DNA of 64,000 nucleotides from Gemmatimonadota bacterium. Lineage in GTDB: Bacteria; Gemmatimonadota; Gemmatimonadetes; Palauibacterales; KS3-K002. A program made the translations under genes and the position numbers. Under the pieces are notes generated by a model. That model worked only from the letters and a program-made list of their open reading frames with translations. It was not told the DNA's origin and ran no database searches. Shown here piece after piece: positions 1 through 9,047 of the stretch (the stretch's first letter is position 1; each line of letters begins with the position of its first letter). The DNA is taken from positions 2,987,248 through 3,051,247 of the forward strand of contig CP070815.1 of NCBI GenBank assembly GCA_020344215.1. Direction: 5' to 3'.

Positions 1-411
1 GTCGCGCTGGCAATCGTCGCCGGGTTGCTCATCTTCGGTGTCCCGCTCCGCGGCAACATCCTGCTACTGGCAGGCCTGACGCTCCTGTTCTTGCTCGGTG
101 CGCTGAGCTTCGGGATGTTCATCTCGGCCGCCGTCAAGAGCCAGGTGCTGGCGACGCAGGTCGCCATACAGACCACCTACCTGCCGGCGATCCTGCTCTC
201 CGGTTTCATCTTCTCGATCTCGACGATGCCTATCGCTTTGCGGGCCGTCACCTACGCGGTGCCGGCTCGTTACTACGTGACCGTTACGAAGGGGATATTT
301 CTGAAGGGTGTGGGCCCCGAGGTGCTTTGGGTGGAGGCGTTGGCCATGATCATCTTCGCGGCCGCCGGCCTCACGCTGGCGATCCGCTCCTTCAGGAAGG
401 AGCTGGAATGA
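1..411 (+). CDS. ABC-2 type transporter permease (5'-truncated)
   Basis: The reading frame is open from the first base of the window, so the start lies outside it. What remains is the C-terminal half of an inner-membrane ABC-2 permease: hydrophobic helices, an LLSGFIFSISTMP stretch and a final helix pair before a basic tail, a layout repeated in the next gene. Its TGA overlaps the ATG of the following permease (ATGA), so the two are translationally coupled. Pairs of this kind (YhhJ/YbhR/YbhS-like) usually form an efflux pump with an ATPase and a periplasmic adaptor encoded upstream, here outside the window. The substrate cannot be read from the sequence. Confidence 0.85.
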   Translation, partial: VALAIVAGLLIFGVPLRGNILLLAGLTLLFLLGALSFGMFISAAVKSQVLATQVAIQTTYLPAILLSGFIFSISTMPIALRAVTYAVPARYYVTVTKGIFLKGVGPEVLWVEALAMIIFAAAGLTLAIRSFRKELE

Positions 412-1535
412 GCGCCATCTCCCCGCTCCGTGTTCGCCGGCTGCTAAGAAAGGAGCTGCGCCAGATGTTCCGCGATCCGCGGATGAAGCGGATCGTGTTC
501 ATCGCCCCCGTGATCCAGCTCGTGGCCTTCGGTTACGCGGTCAACACGGACATCCGGGACACCAAGACCTTTGTCATCGACCACGATAGGAGCGCCGCCT
601 CCCGCGAGCTGCTAGAGGTCGTTGAAGCGACTGGCTACTTCAGAATCGCCGGGAGATCCGAGCGGCCCGCCGATCTGGTCCGTGCACTGGACTACGGAAA
701 GGCGGAGGTCGGCATCGAGATACCCGCCGGCTTCAGCCGCGATCTGGCTTCCGGGCGCGGCGCCCGACTCCAGGTCATACTCGACGGGACGAACTCGAAC
801 ACTGCCACGGTGGCACAGGGGTATCTGACTTATATCGTGCAGGGTTTCGCCCGGGGCCGCGCCGCCGCGGCGGGGGCACTACCCAGCGGGGGCGTCGATG
901 CGCGCGTCCGCGCCTGGTACAACCCGGATCTCGAGAGCCGGGTCTACAACGTGCCCGGCGTGATCGGTATGCTGATCCTCCTCATGTCGCTGCTGCTGAC
1001 ATCCATGTCAGTGGTGCGTGAGCGTGAGATGGGGACGCTCGACCAGCTCACGGTCAGTCCGCTGTCAGCGGCAGAGCTGATGCTCGGCAAAACACTACCG
1101 GCCACGCTTGTCGCGTTCATCGACTTGTTCCTCGTGACCGCGCTGGCAATCCTCTGGTTCCACGTACCGATGCGAGGCTCGTTCCTCGACCTGCTGCCCG
1201 CCGCCTTACTTTATATCCTGTGCGGGCTAGCCTTCGGGCTCCTCATCTCGTCGGTCTCCAGAACTCAGCAGGAGGCCTTCATGACGATGTTCCTCGTCCT
1301 GCTGCCCGCGATCATCCTCTCCGGCTTCTTCTATCCGATCAGCAGCATGCCGGAGATCTTCCAGTGGATCACCGTGCTGAACCCGGTTAGGCATTTCTTG
1401 GAGATCGTGCGCGCGATCTTCTTGAAAGGGGCGGGGATCGCGGACCTCTGGGTGCAGTACGCGGCGCTCACCGTCATGGCGACCGGCGCCATGTCGCTGG
1501 CGATCGTCAGGTTCCGCCGCTCGATGGCGATGTGA
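408..1535 (+). CDS. ABC-2 type transporter permease
   Basis: A 375-residue inner-membrane permease of the drug or lipid exporter type. The N-terminal cytoplasmic segment (LLRKELRQMFRDPRMKR) leads into helix 1 near residues 28-45. A periplasmic domain of about 150 residues follows, then five helices, with the VVREREMGTLDQLTVSPL signature of ABC-2 permeases near residues 205-225 and a LLSGFFYPISSMP motif later. The start is the ATG overlapping the upstream stop; a longer reading frame upstream merely overlaps the first permease. Its 3' end overlaps the convergent ammonia-lyase gene by 29 bp. The ATPase partner is presumably upstream of the window. Confidence 0.9.
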   Translation: MSAISPLRVRRLLRKELRQMFRDPRMKRIVFIAPVIQLVAFGYAVNTDIRDTKTFVIDHDRSAASRELLEVVEATGYFRIAGRSERPADLVRALDYGKAEVGIEIPAGFSRDLASGRGARLQVILDGTNSNTATVAQGYLTYIVQGFARGRAAAAGALPSGGVDARVRAWYNPDLESRVYNVPGVIGMLILLMSLLLTSMSVVREREMGTLDQLTVSPLSAAELMLGKTLPATLVAFIDLFLVTALAILWFHVPMRGSFLDLLPAALLYILCGLAFGLLISSVSRTQQEAFMTMFLVLLPAIILSGFFYPISSMPEIFQWITVLNPVRHFLEIVRAIFLKGAGIADLWVQYAALTVMATGAMSLAIVRFRRSMAM

Positions 1536-2748
1536 CCAGCTCGGGAGAGCGACCGACGATTCGAGAGTAGCTCTCCGGGTCGGTCGCCCCTTCGGTGCCG
1601 AAAGCGAGCAGCCTCGAGTCCGACCCCAGCTGCAGATCCTCGGCCGCCTTTGAGCTCTGCAGGACGGCCAGTGCCCCCGCCAGCCCGGCGGCACCCGACT
1701 CGCCGGCAACTATGGCTGGATCGCCTGCCACGCCATCGGCTAGGAGCCGCATAGCCAGCTCAGCCGCCGCGTCGGGGATGGCTACGAAGTAGTCGGCTCC
1801 GCACTCGAGGATCTTCCAAGCGAGTAGCGAGACCTCGCCGGCGGCGAGGCCGGCCATGATCGTGTCGTAGTCGCCGGGGACCGGCGTCGGCCGCCCTGCA
1901 TCCGCACTTCTGAACAGGCAGTCGGCGGAGTCAGGCTCGACGACGGCGATGACCGGGCGATCCGCGCCCCATGTCTCCCAGAGGTGGGCGCAGACGGCGG
2001 CTGCCAGCCCGCCGACCCCGCCTTGCACGAAGAGATGCGTTGGCCGTTCGCCTGGCGGTAGCTGCTCCAGAACCTCGGCCACCATGACGGAATAGCCCTG
2101 CATCACATCCCGCGGGATCTTCGTGTAGCCCGGATACGACGTGTCGGAAACGACTAAGCGCCCATAGCGGCGGGCGTCATCGTCGCAGCGGCGAACCGCC
2201 TCGTCGTAGTTGCCTGACGTCCGCACCACTACGGCTCCGTGTGCGGTGATGGCAGCGACGCGCGGCTCGCCGGTAACGGCAGGGACGTAGACAGCGCAGC
2301 GGCATCCGAACATTTCCGCGCCCCAGGCGACCGAACGGCCGTGGTTACCGGCCGTCGCGCAGGTCACGACCAGCCGGGAGACGGTGTCGGTGTAGCGGCG
2401 GGAGATGAGATCGCGCCCGCTCGCCGCATCGCTGCCGCTTACCCTGCTCACCTCCCGGGCCAGAGCCCGTTGCACGCCGTAGGCGCCACCCAAAGCTTTG
2501 AAACTGTTCAGGCCGAAGCGCACAGACTCGTCCTTGTAGTAGATGGCTCCGAGGCCGACGCGTTCGGCCAGCCCGGGCAACACTCGCAGCGGCGTCGGAT
2601 GATAACCGGGCCAGCTCTCGATCTCTCTGCGGGCGCTTGTGTGCTGCTCTAGGCTGAGGATGGCGCGCTCGGCCTTGCCATAAGGCCGGCCGCGATCCAA
2701 GCCGCGGTTTGCGATCAGTCGGAACGGTACGCTCGCGGGATTGCGCAT
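1507..2748 (-). CDS. dpaL: Diaminopropionate ammonia-lyase (PLP fold II)
   Basis: A 413-residue cytoplasmic PLP enzyme that eliminates ammonia from 2,3-diaminopropionate to give pyruvate and two ammonia. The Schiff-base lysine is K84 in NSFKALGG. The phosphate-binding glycine loop is QGGVGGLAAAV, and the TCATAGNHGRSVAWGA segment is the asparagine loop of fold-type II enzymes. Length matches the family (about 400 residues). No Shine-Dalgarno sequence precedes the first ATG, so the exact start is uncertain. It stands alone and converges on the ABC permease with a 29-bp overlap. Threonine dehydratase-like enzymes are the alternative, but the N-terminal part fits DpaL better. Confidence 0.85.
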   Translation of the reverse strand: MRNPASVPFRLIANRGLDRGRPYGKAERAILSLEQHTSARREIESWPGYHPTPLRVLPGLAERVGLGAIYYKDESVRFGLNSFKALGGAYGVQRALAREVSRVSGSDAASGRDLISRRYTDTVSRLVVTCATAGNHGRSVAWGAEMFGCRCAVYVPAVTGEPRVAAITAHGAVVVRTSGNYDEAVRRCDDDARRYGRLVVSDTSYPGYTKIPRDVMQGYSVMVAEVLEQLPPGERPTHLFVQGGVGGLAAAVCAHLWETWGADRPVIAVVEPDSADCLFRSADAGRPTPVPGDYDTIMAGLAAGEVSLLAWKILECGADYFVAIPDAAAELAMRLLADGVAGDPAIVAGESGAAGLAGALAVLQSSKAAEDLQLGSDSRLLAFGTEGATDPESYSRIVGRSPELVTSPSSGGT

Positions 2749-2847
2749 CGGCGTTCGTGGTGTGCCATCGAAGGAGGGTACGAGGCGGACGGTGAGGTGG
2801 GCAATAGCGCGTAGGTCTTAGGACATGAGTCGCTAGCCTTCGTCGCG

Positions 2848-4515
2848 CTAACGGGGTCGGATCCTCTGGAGGTAAAGCCCCGTCTTGTCCGACCCGAATC
2901 GCATGACCCAGGTGGACCTGCGGGGCGGCGGCACGCGACCGGGCTGCCCTAGGAAGAGGATGTCGTTGTGAACCTCTGCCAGCACCACTCCCTCGCCGGT
3001 GCTACCCACGCTGCCCATCTGGTAGCGGATCCGCATGCGTGGTCCCTGGAGCATACGGTTGAGCATGCGCCACTCTCGCTCCGGGACGCGCCCACCGAAG
3101 ACGCGCGCGATGGCGGCTGAGTCCTTCGCCTCGACGGCGCGCACCAGCGCACTAACGATCCTGTTGACGGCCGCCCGCTCCACGATGCTGGCGGGGTACA
3201 GCGATGCCGCCTCGTCGGGACCGGGGTCCACCGCCGCTGCCTCGTCGCCGGTCGGCCGATCGGTGCTCGGTGCGTCCGCGGCAGCCCCTGCGGCGCCGGC
3301 AGCCTCAGCGGTCGTCGGACCTGCGTCGGTAGCGGCGGCCGCCCCGGATTCGGTCTCCGTCGATGTGCCTATCCCGCTCGCCGACGCGTCGGCACCGGAT
3401 ACTGCCGTCTCCGGCACCGCGGTCGAGGTCGTTTCCGATTCGGCAGCAGCGCTCGCCGACCCGGCGGCGGCGCTGCCTTCGTCGCTGGCCTGGGCAGTCT
3501 CCGCCGACTCGCGACCCTCGGGCCAGGGCCGTAGCTCGGGGAATGACCAGAGCGCCGCTGCGGCGGCGATCAAAGCGACGGCTGCCAGGGCGAGCGTTCG
3601 CCCGGGCCGGCGCCGCGGCAGCTGTATCGGTTCCGTCCGGGTCACCGGCGAGGCGGGAGCCGAGCCGGCGCTGATCACCGTAGGTGCCGTAGCCAGGGCC
3701 TGCACATCGGCCTCGATCTCACGCAGATCGGCGGCCAGCTCCGCAGCGCTCTGATAGCGCTCTTCCGGGTCCTTCTCGAGCGCCTCGAGGATGATCGCCT
3801 CGAGCCGCGGGTGGACATCGATCCCCAGTCTGGCGAAGGGTTGCGGCGCTTCGCTTTCGATCTTGTGGCAGATCCCGCCCAGGGTGGGCGCCTCGAACGG
3901 TGGGTGTCCGGAGATCAGAGTGTAGAGCACCCCGCCCACCGCGAATATGTCGGCGCGGTGATCGACCGTCTTCCCTGCGACCTGCTCCGGCGCCATGTAA
4001 AGCGGCGTCCCGAGCGAGACCCCGGTGCCGGTAATCTGGGAGCCGACCAGCTTGGCAATCCCGAAATCGACGATCTTTATCGTGTCTTCCGGCGTTATGA
4101 GTAGGTTGGCCGGCTTGATGTCACGGTGGACGATGTCTCGGGCGTGGGCATAGACCAGACCTTCACAAACCTGCAGCACATAGCGCACCGCTCGGGATGG
4201 TGCCAACGAGCCGGATGCACCGAGAACGTCGCTCAGGTCGGTGCCCTCCAGCAACTCCATGACGAAGTAGGGGAGGCCCTCCTCCGTGCGGCCGGCGTCG
4301 AAGACGGTCACGATGTGTGGATGCTGCAGCTGGGCCACGACCCGCGCCTCGCGATTGAAACGCTTCATCGCTTCCGGATCGTACTGTGCCCAGGCCAGCA
4401 CGACTTTGATCGCCACCGAGCGATGGAGCTCGGGGTCCCGGGCACGGTACACGATCCCCATCCCCCCTTTGCCGAGCTCTTCCAGCACCTCGTAGCGACC
4501 GATACGCTGGCTCAT
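2848..4515 (-). CDS. Membrane-anchored Ser/Thr protein kinase
   Basis: A 555-residue Hanks-type kinase. Residues 7-270 hold the kinase domain: glycine loop GKGGMG (15-20), catalytic lysine K37, HRDIKPANL with D132, DFG at 150-152 and the APE box at 176-178. A proline/arginine linker precedes one transmembrane helix (about 308-324). About 110 residues rich in Ala, Ser, Thr and Glu follow, probably an extracytoplasmic spacer, and then a compact C-terminal domain (about 445-555) that I cannot name and that could be the sensor. No PASTA repeats are present. The gene is divergent from the CsgG-like gene, with 135 bp between starts. The signal sensed is unknown. Confidence 0.92.
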   Translation of the reverse strand: MSQRIGRYEVLEELGKGGMGIVYRARDPELHRSVAIKVVLAWAQYDPEAMKRFNREARVVAQLQHPHIVTVFDAGRTEEGLPYFVMELLEGTDLSDVLGASGSLAPSRAVRYVLQVCEGLVYAHARDIVHRDIKPANLLITPEDTIKIVDFGIAKLVGSQITGTGVSLGTPLYMAPEQVAGKTVDHRADIFAVGGVLYTLISGHPPFEAPTLGGICHKIESEAPQPFARLGIDVHPRLEAIILEALEKDPEERYQSAAELAADLREIEADVQALATAPTVISAGSAPASPVTRTEPIQLPRRRPGRTLALAAVALIAAAAALWSFPELRPWPEGRESAETAQASDEGSAAAGSASAAAESETTSTAVPETAVSGADASASGIGTSTETESGAAAATDAGPTTAEAAGAAGAAADAPSTDRPTGDEAAAVDPGPDEAASLYPASIVERAAVNRIVSALVRAVEAKDSAAIARVFGGRVPEREWRMLNRMLQGPRMRIRYQMGSVGSTGEGVVLAEVHNDILFLGQPGRVPPPRRSTWVMRFGSDKTGLYLQRIRPR

Positions 4516-4650
4516 GTCTGCAAGCTACACCCCCAGCCGAAGACCGGTCAATCTCCAGTCGTGCTGCGCGTTGTCGCCCGCCGGCCTGAGGCTTAGTTTC
4601 AATACCGGAGGTACAGCCACGCGTTGGGCCCATCCTGCCTGGAGGTGAAT

Positions 4651-5652
4651 ATGCGCACCATTCCGATCGGCCTTCTGGCCGTAATCGCCGTTGTTGCCGC
4701 CCTCGATTCGGCTCAAGCCCAGGAAGGAACCCGGACCGGCCCCAAGATGCGCATCGCGGTCATGGACGGGACCTGGGATCCCGGGCTGTTCCAGGCCAGC
4801 GGCGCCTTCGGCGCTGCCGGCTGGAGCTACAACGAGAGTCTCGAGAGCTTCGGTCGGGGGCTCACCGAGATGATGGTGACGGCGCTGCTGGAGAGCGACC
4901 GCTTCATCGTTGTCGAGCGACAGGCGATCGCTGATGTAATGGCCGAGCAGGAGCTGCAGTACAGCGGTGCCGTGAACCCGGAGACCGCCGTCCAGGCCGG
5001 CCGCATCATCGGTGCCCAGTTCCTCATCCGACCGGTGATCACCACTTTCAGCTATGGAGAGAAAGGCCGTTCGGGTGAAGCGGCGGTGACGGTGCCGGTC
5101 GACGTCCCGGTCGCCGGGGGCATCAGGATCGGCGGCGGCAAGAAGACCGTCCAGGCGCGACTGGTCATCGACAGCCGGATCTACGACGTCCAGACCTCGC
5201 AAATCACGGCCTCCGTCCAGGGTGAAGGGTCGGTGGAGGAGAAGTCTTCCCAACTCGCCCTGGATACGGATGTCCTCGACGTGGGCACGGCTGGATTCGA
5301 GGACACGCCGCTGGGAGAGGCGACTCGCATGGCGGTCGAACAGGTCGTCGCCAGCCTCGTCGCTGAGCTCGGCGATAAGCCGTGGCGCGGTAGGGTGGTG
5401 ACGGTCAGCGGCGGCCAGGTCTACGTCAACGCCGGCAGCGAGTCCGGGATGCAGGTCGGTGATGTCCTGGAGGTGGTCCGGGAGGGTGAAGCGCTGGTCG
5501 ATCCGGAGACTGGCCTGAACCTCGGGGCGGTCGAGGAAAGCCTTGGCAGACTTGAGGTTACGACCGTAGAGGAGAAGTACTCCATCGCCCGGGCCCTCGG
5601 CGAGTTCATCTGCGAGCGGAACGACATCGTACGCTTCGTGGTACACAATTAA
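4651..5652 (+). CDS. CsgG-like secreted protein
   Basis: A 333-residue exported protein. The start is the ATG just after GGAGGTGAAT, which puts a clean Sec signal peptide at the N-terminus (MRTIPIGLLAVIAVVAA, predicted cleavage after AQA). The body resembles the CsgG/curli-assembly family: ESFGRGLTEMMVTALLESDRFIVVERQAIADVMAEQ, followed by GRIIGAQFLIRPVIT. In CsgG this fold forms an outer-membrane secretion pore, but many relatives are small periplasmic proteins of unknown role. There is no lipobox cysteine, so it is not a typical CsgG lipoprotein. The last 90 residues (VTVSGGQVYVNAGSESGMQVGD) resemble a small beta domain also found in FlgT-like proteins. Divergent from the kinase. Confidence 0.75.
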   Translation: MRTIPIGLLAVIAVVAALDSAQAQEGTRTGPKMRIAVMDGTWDPGLFQASGAFGAAGWSYNESLESFGRGLTEMMVTALLESDRFIVVERQAIADVMAEQELQYSGAVNPETAVQAGRIIGAQFLIRPVITTFSYGEKGRSGEAAVTVPVDVPVAGGIRIGGGKKTVQARLVIDSRIYDVQTSQITASVQGEGSVEEKSSQLALDTDVLDVGTAGFEDTPLGEATRMAVEQVVASLVAELGDKPWRGRVVTVSGGQVYVNAGSESGMQVGDVLEVVREGEALVDPETGLNLGAVEESLGRLEVTTVEEKYSIARALGEFICERNDIVRFVVHN

Positions 5653-5728
5653 GCGCGAGGCCCCACGCGGGTCTCTCTCCCCTTTCCTTGCCGCGCGAGC
5701 GACCGTCCGGCGCGATAGCGGTATCCGT

Positions 5729-6940
5729 TTGCCTATCCGTAAGCTGAAGCACGTTCTTTCTTGGGTCGCACCCGGTGGCCTGGTCATGCTGGCCGCCGTG
5801 GCCTGGGTGCACCTGTCCCGGGATCCGGAAAGCCTGGCCAACCTGGCGCGAGGGTACCCGTACGCCATCTTCGGCGCGGGCGCCCTGCTCGCCTGGCGGT
5901 TTCACCGCAGCCGTGTCGTCGCCGCCGTCCTCGCCCTGGCTCTCGCCGAGGCGTTGCTGCGGCTTGACGCCGGCGGCCCGGCCCAGATCGCTCGCACCGC
6001 CGCCACATTTCTGCTCCCCGCAGTCCTGGCGGCGCTGGCCCTGACGCGCGATCGGGGTGTGCTCACAGCCAGGGGCCTGACCCAGCTCGCCGTCGTTCTA
6101 CTGCCGACGCCCGCCTTGGCCATGCTTCTGCGCTACCAGGAAGCGCAGGCCACGCAGGCTGTCCCAACGGCGCTGATCGAGCCCGCCGTCGCGGTCAAGG
6201 CATCGATTCCGCAGCCGGAGCTGCTAGTCTTCGCAGTCAGCATCACTGTGGCCGCGTCGGTGGCCGTTCGCCGGCGGAAAGCCGTGGAGATTGGATTCCT
6301 TTGGGCGGTTGTAGCTACGTGCCTCGCCTTGAGCGCTTCACCGGGCGGTGCTGTCTCGACGGTCTATCTCATGGCGGGCGGCTTGGTCCTGGGCCTGTCC
6401 GTGGTCGAGACGGGCTACAGCATGGCCTACCGGGACGAACTAACCGGGCTCCCATCGCGCCGGGCCCTCCCGGCGGCGCTTGCCGAACTCCGCAACCGCT
6501 ACAGCATTGCCATGGTCGACATCGACCACTTCAAGCGGTTCAACGACAAACACGGTCATGATGTTGGCGACCAGGTCCTGCGCATGGTGGCGGCAAAGCT
6601 GGCGCGCGTCTCGGGCGGTGGCCGTGCCTTCCGTTACGGCGGCGAGGAGTTCGCGGTCACGTTCCCGGGCAAGACCAGGGATGAGGCGCTACCCCATCTG
6701 GAGGACCTACGGACCGAGATCGAAGAGGCCGGGTTCACTGTTCGCGGCCGCCGGAGGCTGCGCAAGAAGACCGGTGGCGGGAATCGCAGATCGGGAGGGG
6801 GCAAGAGGCTGACTATTACGGTGAGCATCGGCGTGGCGGAGCGGAATGGTAGGAACACAACAGCGGAGCGGGTCCTAACGGCTGCGGATAAGGCGCTCTA
6901 CAGAGCGAAGGGGGCGGGAAGGAACAGAGTCAGCAGTTGA
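5729..6940 (+). CDS. Membrane diguanylate cyclase (GGDEF domain)
   Basis: A 403-residue inner-membrane protein predicted to make cyclic di-GMP from two GTP. The first 220 residues hold about seven hydrophobic helices with no recognisable sensor domain. The C-terminal GGDEF domain has the active-site signature GGEEF at 304-308, the MVDIDHFKRFNDKHGH metal and nucleotide segment, and the SIGVA motif. The inhibitory RxxD site is absent (the aligned positions read S and G), so product inhibition at that site is unlikely. The frame opens with TTG and has no Shine-Dalgarno sequence; the next candidate is ATG at 5787, which would remove part of the first helix. Confidence 0.88.
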   Translation: MPIRKLKHVLSWVAPGGLVMLAAVAWVHLSRDPESLANLARGYPYAIFGAGALLAWRFHRSRVVAAVLALALAEALLRLDAGGPAQIARTAATFLLPAVLAALALTRDRGVLTARGLTQLAVVLLPTPALAMLLRYQEAQATQAVPTALIEPAVAVKASIPQPELLVFAVSITVAASVAVRRRKAVEIGFLWAVVATCLALSASPGGAVSTVYLMAGGLVLGLSVVETGYSMAYRDELTGLPSRRALPAALAELRNRYSIAMVDIDHFKRFNDKHGHDVGDQVLRMVAAKLARVSGGGRAFRYGGEEFAVTFPGKTRDEALPHLEDLRTEIEEAGFTVRGRRRLRKKTGGGNRRSGGGKRLTITVSIGVAERNGRNTTAERVLTAADKALYRAKGAGRNRVSS

Positions 6941-6958
6941 GACAGTGGTGACCACCGA

Positions 6959-7948
6959 CTACCGTGTGTGCAGCTCTACAATATCGCCATCCGCCAGCAC
7001 ATGATCCTCGCCGACGCGCTGCCCCTTGAACCGCCCGGATTCTCCCCACAGTCGCGCGTACTTCAGGCTAGCCAGAATCTCCTTGTGAATTTTCGCGGCC
7101 AGGTCGTGGACAGTGCTGCCGGCTGGGAGCACGAAAGGCTCACCCAGATCGGCCTCCTTGCCCGGCTGCTTGGTGAACACCCGGGTGATCGCCATCACGT
7201 CGAACAGCGCGCGTTTAAACTCGTCTAGCCCGCGGCTCTCACCAACGGAGACAACGCAAATCGGGAACCGGTCGGCGAACCGTCGCTCGAGCTCGGCCAG
7301 CACGCCGCCAGCGTTCGCCGCCTCGCTCTTGTTCCCGACTAGTAGCGTCGGGACGTAGACTTCGAAGCCCTCCCGTTCATCCGAGACGCTGCCCGTCAGC
7401 ACTACGTCACGCGCCTCCATGTGATCGACGATGAAGGCGATCATTTCCTCGGCGAGCTCGTCGGAGAGGTCGGCGACGAGGACGCAGGCATCGGCCCTGC
7501 GTGTCAGTTCAGGGAGCCAGCCCACATCGAACTCCTCCGACCAGGCCGGAGTATCGATGAGCTGGATCTGGATGTTCTCGAACGGCATCATCGCCGGCGC
7601 CGGCCCCTGTGTAGTGAACGGGTACTCCGCCACTCGCACCTCGGCGTGCGTCACCTCGGCTATCAGCGCCGACTTGCCCGCGTTCGGCGGCCCGATCACC
7701 GGGACCTGGCCGGCACCTACCTTCTCGATCACCCACTGGGGTACCTGCCGGGCGGCCGGTGCCTTTTTCGCCTGGTCCTTGAGTTGCGCGATCTTACGCT
7801 TGATGTCCGCCTGCAGCTTGTCCGTGCCCTTGTGCTTGGGCATGACAGCGTGCATCTCGCGCAGAGCCTCGATCTTCTCCTCAGGCGAGTTGGCTTGCCG
7901 GTATCGTTTCTCGGCTGCGTGATATACCGGTGGCAGATTTGCAGGCAT
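6959..7948 (-). CDS. TGS-domain GTPase (DRG/Obg-related)
   Basis: A 329-residue cytoplasmic P-loop GTPase. A helical N-terminal region (about 1-75) precedes the G domain: G1 GPPNAGKS at 86-93, a G2-like YPFTTQ, then DTPA at 132-135 in the G3 position and NKSE in the G4 position. The last 75 residues form a TGS domain (FVLPAGSTVHDLAAKIH to DGDIVELHTR), a ribosome- or nucleotide-associated fold of DRG, HflX-like and RelA proteins. Two motifs differ from consensus: G3 lacks the usual glycine (DTPG) and G4 ends in Glu instead of Asp, which could change guanine specificity or hydrolysis. The function is probably translation-related but is not known. Confidence 0.85.
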   Translation of the reverse strand: MPANLPPVYHAAEKRYRQANSPEEKIEALREMHAVMPKHKGTDKLQADIKRKIAQLKDQAKKAPAARQVPQWVIEKVGAGQVPVIGPPNAGKSALIAEVTHAEVRVAEYPFTTQGPAPAMMPFENIQIQLIDTPAWSEEFDVGWLPELTRRADACVLVADLSDELAEEMIAFIVDHMEARDVVLTGSVSDEREGFEVYVPTLLVGNKSEAANAGGVLAELERRFADRFPICVVSVGESRGLDEFKRALFDVMAITRVFTKQPGKEADLGEPFVLPAGSTVHDLAAKIHKEILASLKYARLWGESGRFKGQRVGEDHVLADGDIVELHTR

Positions 7949-8091
7949 GGCACTCCCGCGATCGAGTCTCGTGCTTTGTCGCCTTCAATAGTGTCGACCC
8001 GCACGGCGTCATGCAACATGTCATCCGTTGCCTGCCTCCGCGCGGCTCCTTATCATGTGATGAGTCCTCGGACAGCTGCAGATTGGATGCG

Positions 8092-8580
8092 ATGAGGAAA
8101 TCTTCCGAGCCTGCGTTCAGCCTAGACGTTGATGGCAAGATCTACGACCTCAGCGAGGCCGAGTTCAAAGGCGTTCTCTTTGAGGTCCTCTCGACGCTCG
8201 TCTTCGAGAAGGCTGTAGATCGAGTTTCGTATGTCCTTGAGGCTGCCGAGGGTGAGCTTACAGGGTCGGGCGGCAAGAACTTCGATCCGCTGAGCGTGAG
8301 CCTCTACAGGCACCTGAAGGTCGAACGCTGCTCGGGTCCCTCCTACGCCGAACTCGGCGGCGAGACCCAATCGTTCCGCCTACATGCCATCGTTGACGGG
8401 CTCGTCGCTGCCGCCTTCTTTCTCAAGGGCGGCGACCATGTGCCTCACATGATCGTCGGACGCCCGGATCGGGCCGTGCTGATCGTGCTGGACAGGGGCG
8501 CGCGCGCGCAGCTGAACTGCGGCGATCCTCGACTGCTGCGCAAGCTCACCCGATCAATACCTGGCGAGCCTCGCTCTTAG
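8092..8580 (+). CDS. Hypothetical protein
   Basis: A 162-residue soluble protein that I do not recognise. The reading frame extends upstream to 7930, but the ATG at 8092 (MRKSSEPAFSLDVDG) is preferred because the upstream part is cysteine-rich, low in coding character and overlaps the start of the GTPase gene. The sequence alternates acidic and hydrophobic stretches (YDLSEAEFKGVLFEVLSTLVFEKAVDRVSYVLEAAEG), suggesting an alpha/beta fold, with no signal peptide and no membrane segment. It is divergent from the TGS GTPase. Its 3' end overlaps a possible reverse-strand remnant (8546-8874). Confidence 0.6.
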   Translation: MRKSSEPAFSLDVDGKIYDLSEAEFKGVLFEVLSTLVFEKAVDRVSYVLEAAEGELTGSGGKNFDPLSVSLYRHLKVERCSGPSYAELGGETQSFRLHAIVDGLVAAAFFLKGGDHVPHMIVGRPDRAVLIVLDRGARAQLNCGDPRLLRKLTRSIPGEPRS

Positions 8581-8874
8581 CTTCTCTTGCCACCCCGGCC
8601 TCGATCTCGCTCAGCCAGCGCTCCAGAACGGGCCGCGAGAGCCGGTGGCGGGTCGCCATAGCTCGTCACCGTGAGCGAAATCCAGGCTGGCGACATGCGT
8701 GCCTACATCGGGAGCCACGATCAGCACGTCGTCACGCTCGGCGTGGCGGATCGCGTCGTAGCGCCACCTGCAGTCCACTGCGATCCCGAACGCCTGACCC
8801 AGCATCGCGGTGAGGCCGAGGTCGGGCGGCCGGCAGGTCGCGCAGGTGCGGCAGAGGATTCCCTCATCTATCAC
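8546..8874 (-). pseudogene. Possible frameshifted small gene, cysteine-rich start
   Basis: Two reverse-strand frames here have the high third-position GC of real genes. The first (8874 to 8611, GTG start) gives 87 residues with CRTCATC near the N-terminus, a possible zinc ligand set. The second (8659 to 8546) gives 37 residues (SRPVLERWLSEIEAG), reading like a normal helical C-terminus. The second starts inside the first, in another frame. A single shift near 8630-8660 would join them into one protein of about 108 residues. It could instead be two short overlapping genes. No homology or Shine-Dalgarno sequence supports either reading. Confidence 0.35.
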
Positions 8875-9003
8875 TGCACGGCCAGCGCTCGCGCCTGCGG
8901 CGACCGGCGACTCCGATCACATCGCTCGATGGCGATTCCTGTCTCTAGAACGCTGGGGCGGGGTTTAGATTTCTTACCTGCCGGTTCGGTCGCGAGGGGC
9001 GAG

Positions 9004-9027
9004 AAAAAGGGGCCTCGCGGCCCCTCT
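9004..9027 (-). terminator. Rho-independent terminator of the methyltransferase gene
   Basis: On the reverse strand a 7-bp stem (AGGGGCC with GGCCCCT) encloses a four-base loop and is followed by five T. It sits about 20 bp after the stop of the methyltransferase gene, as expected for an intrinsic terminator. Confidence 0.85.
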
Positions 9028-9047
9028 GGATATATCGTGCTCTCGGT

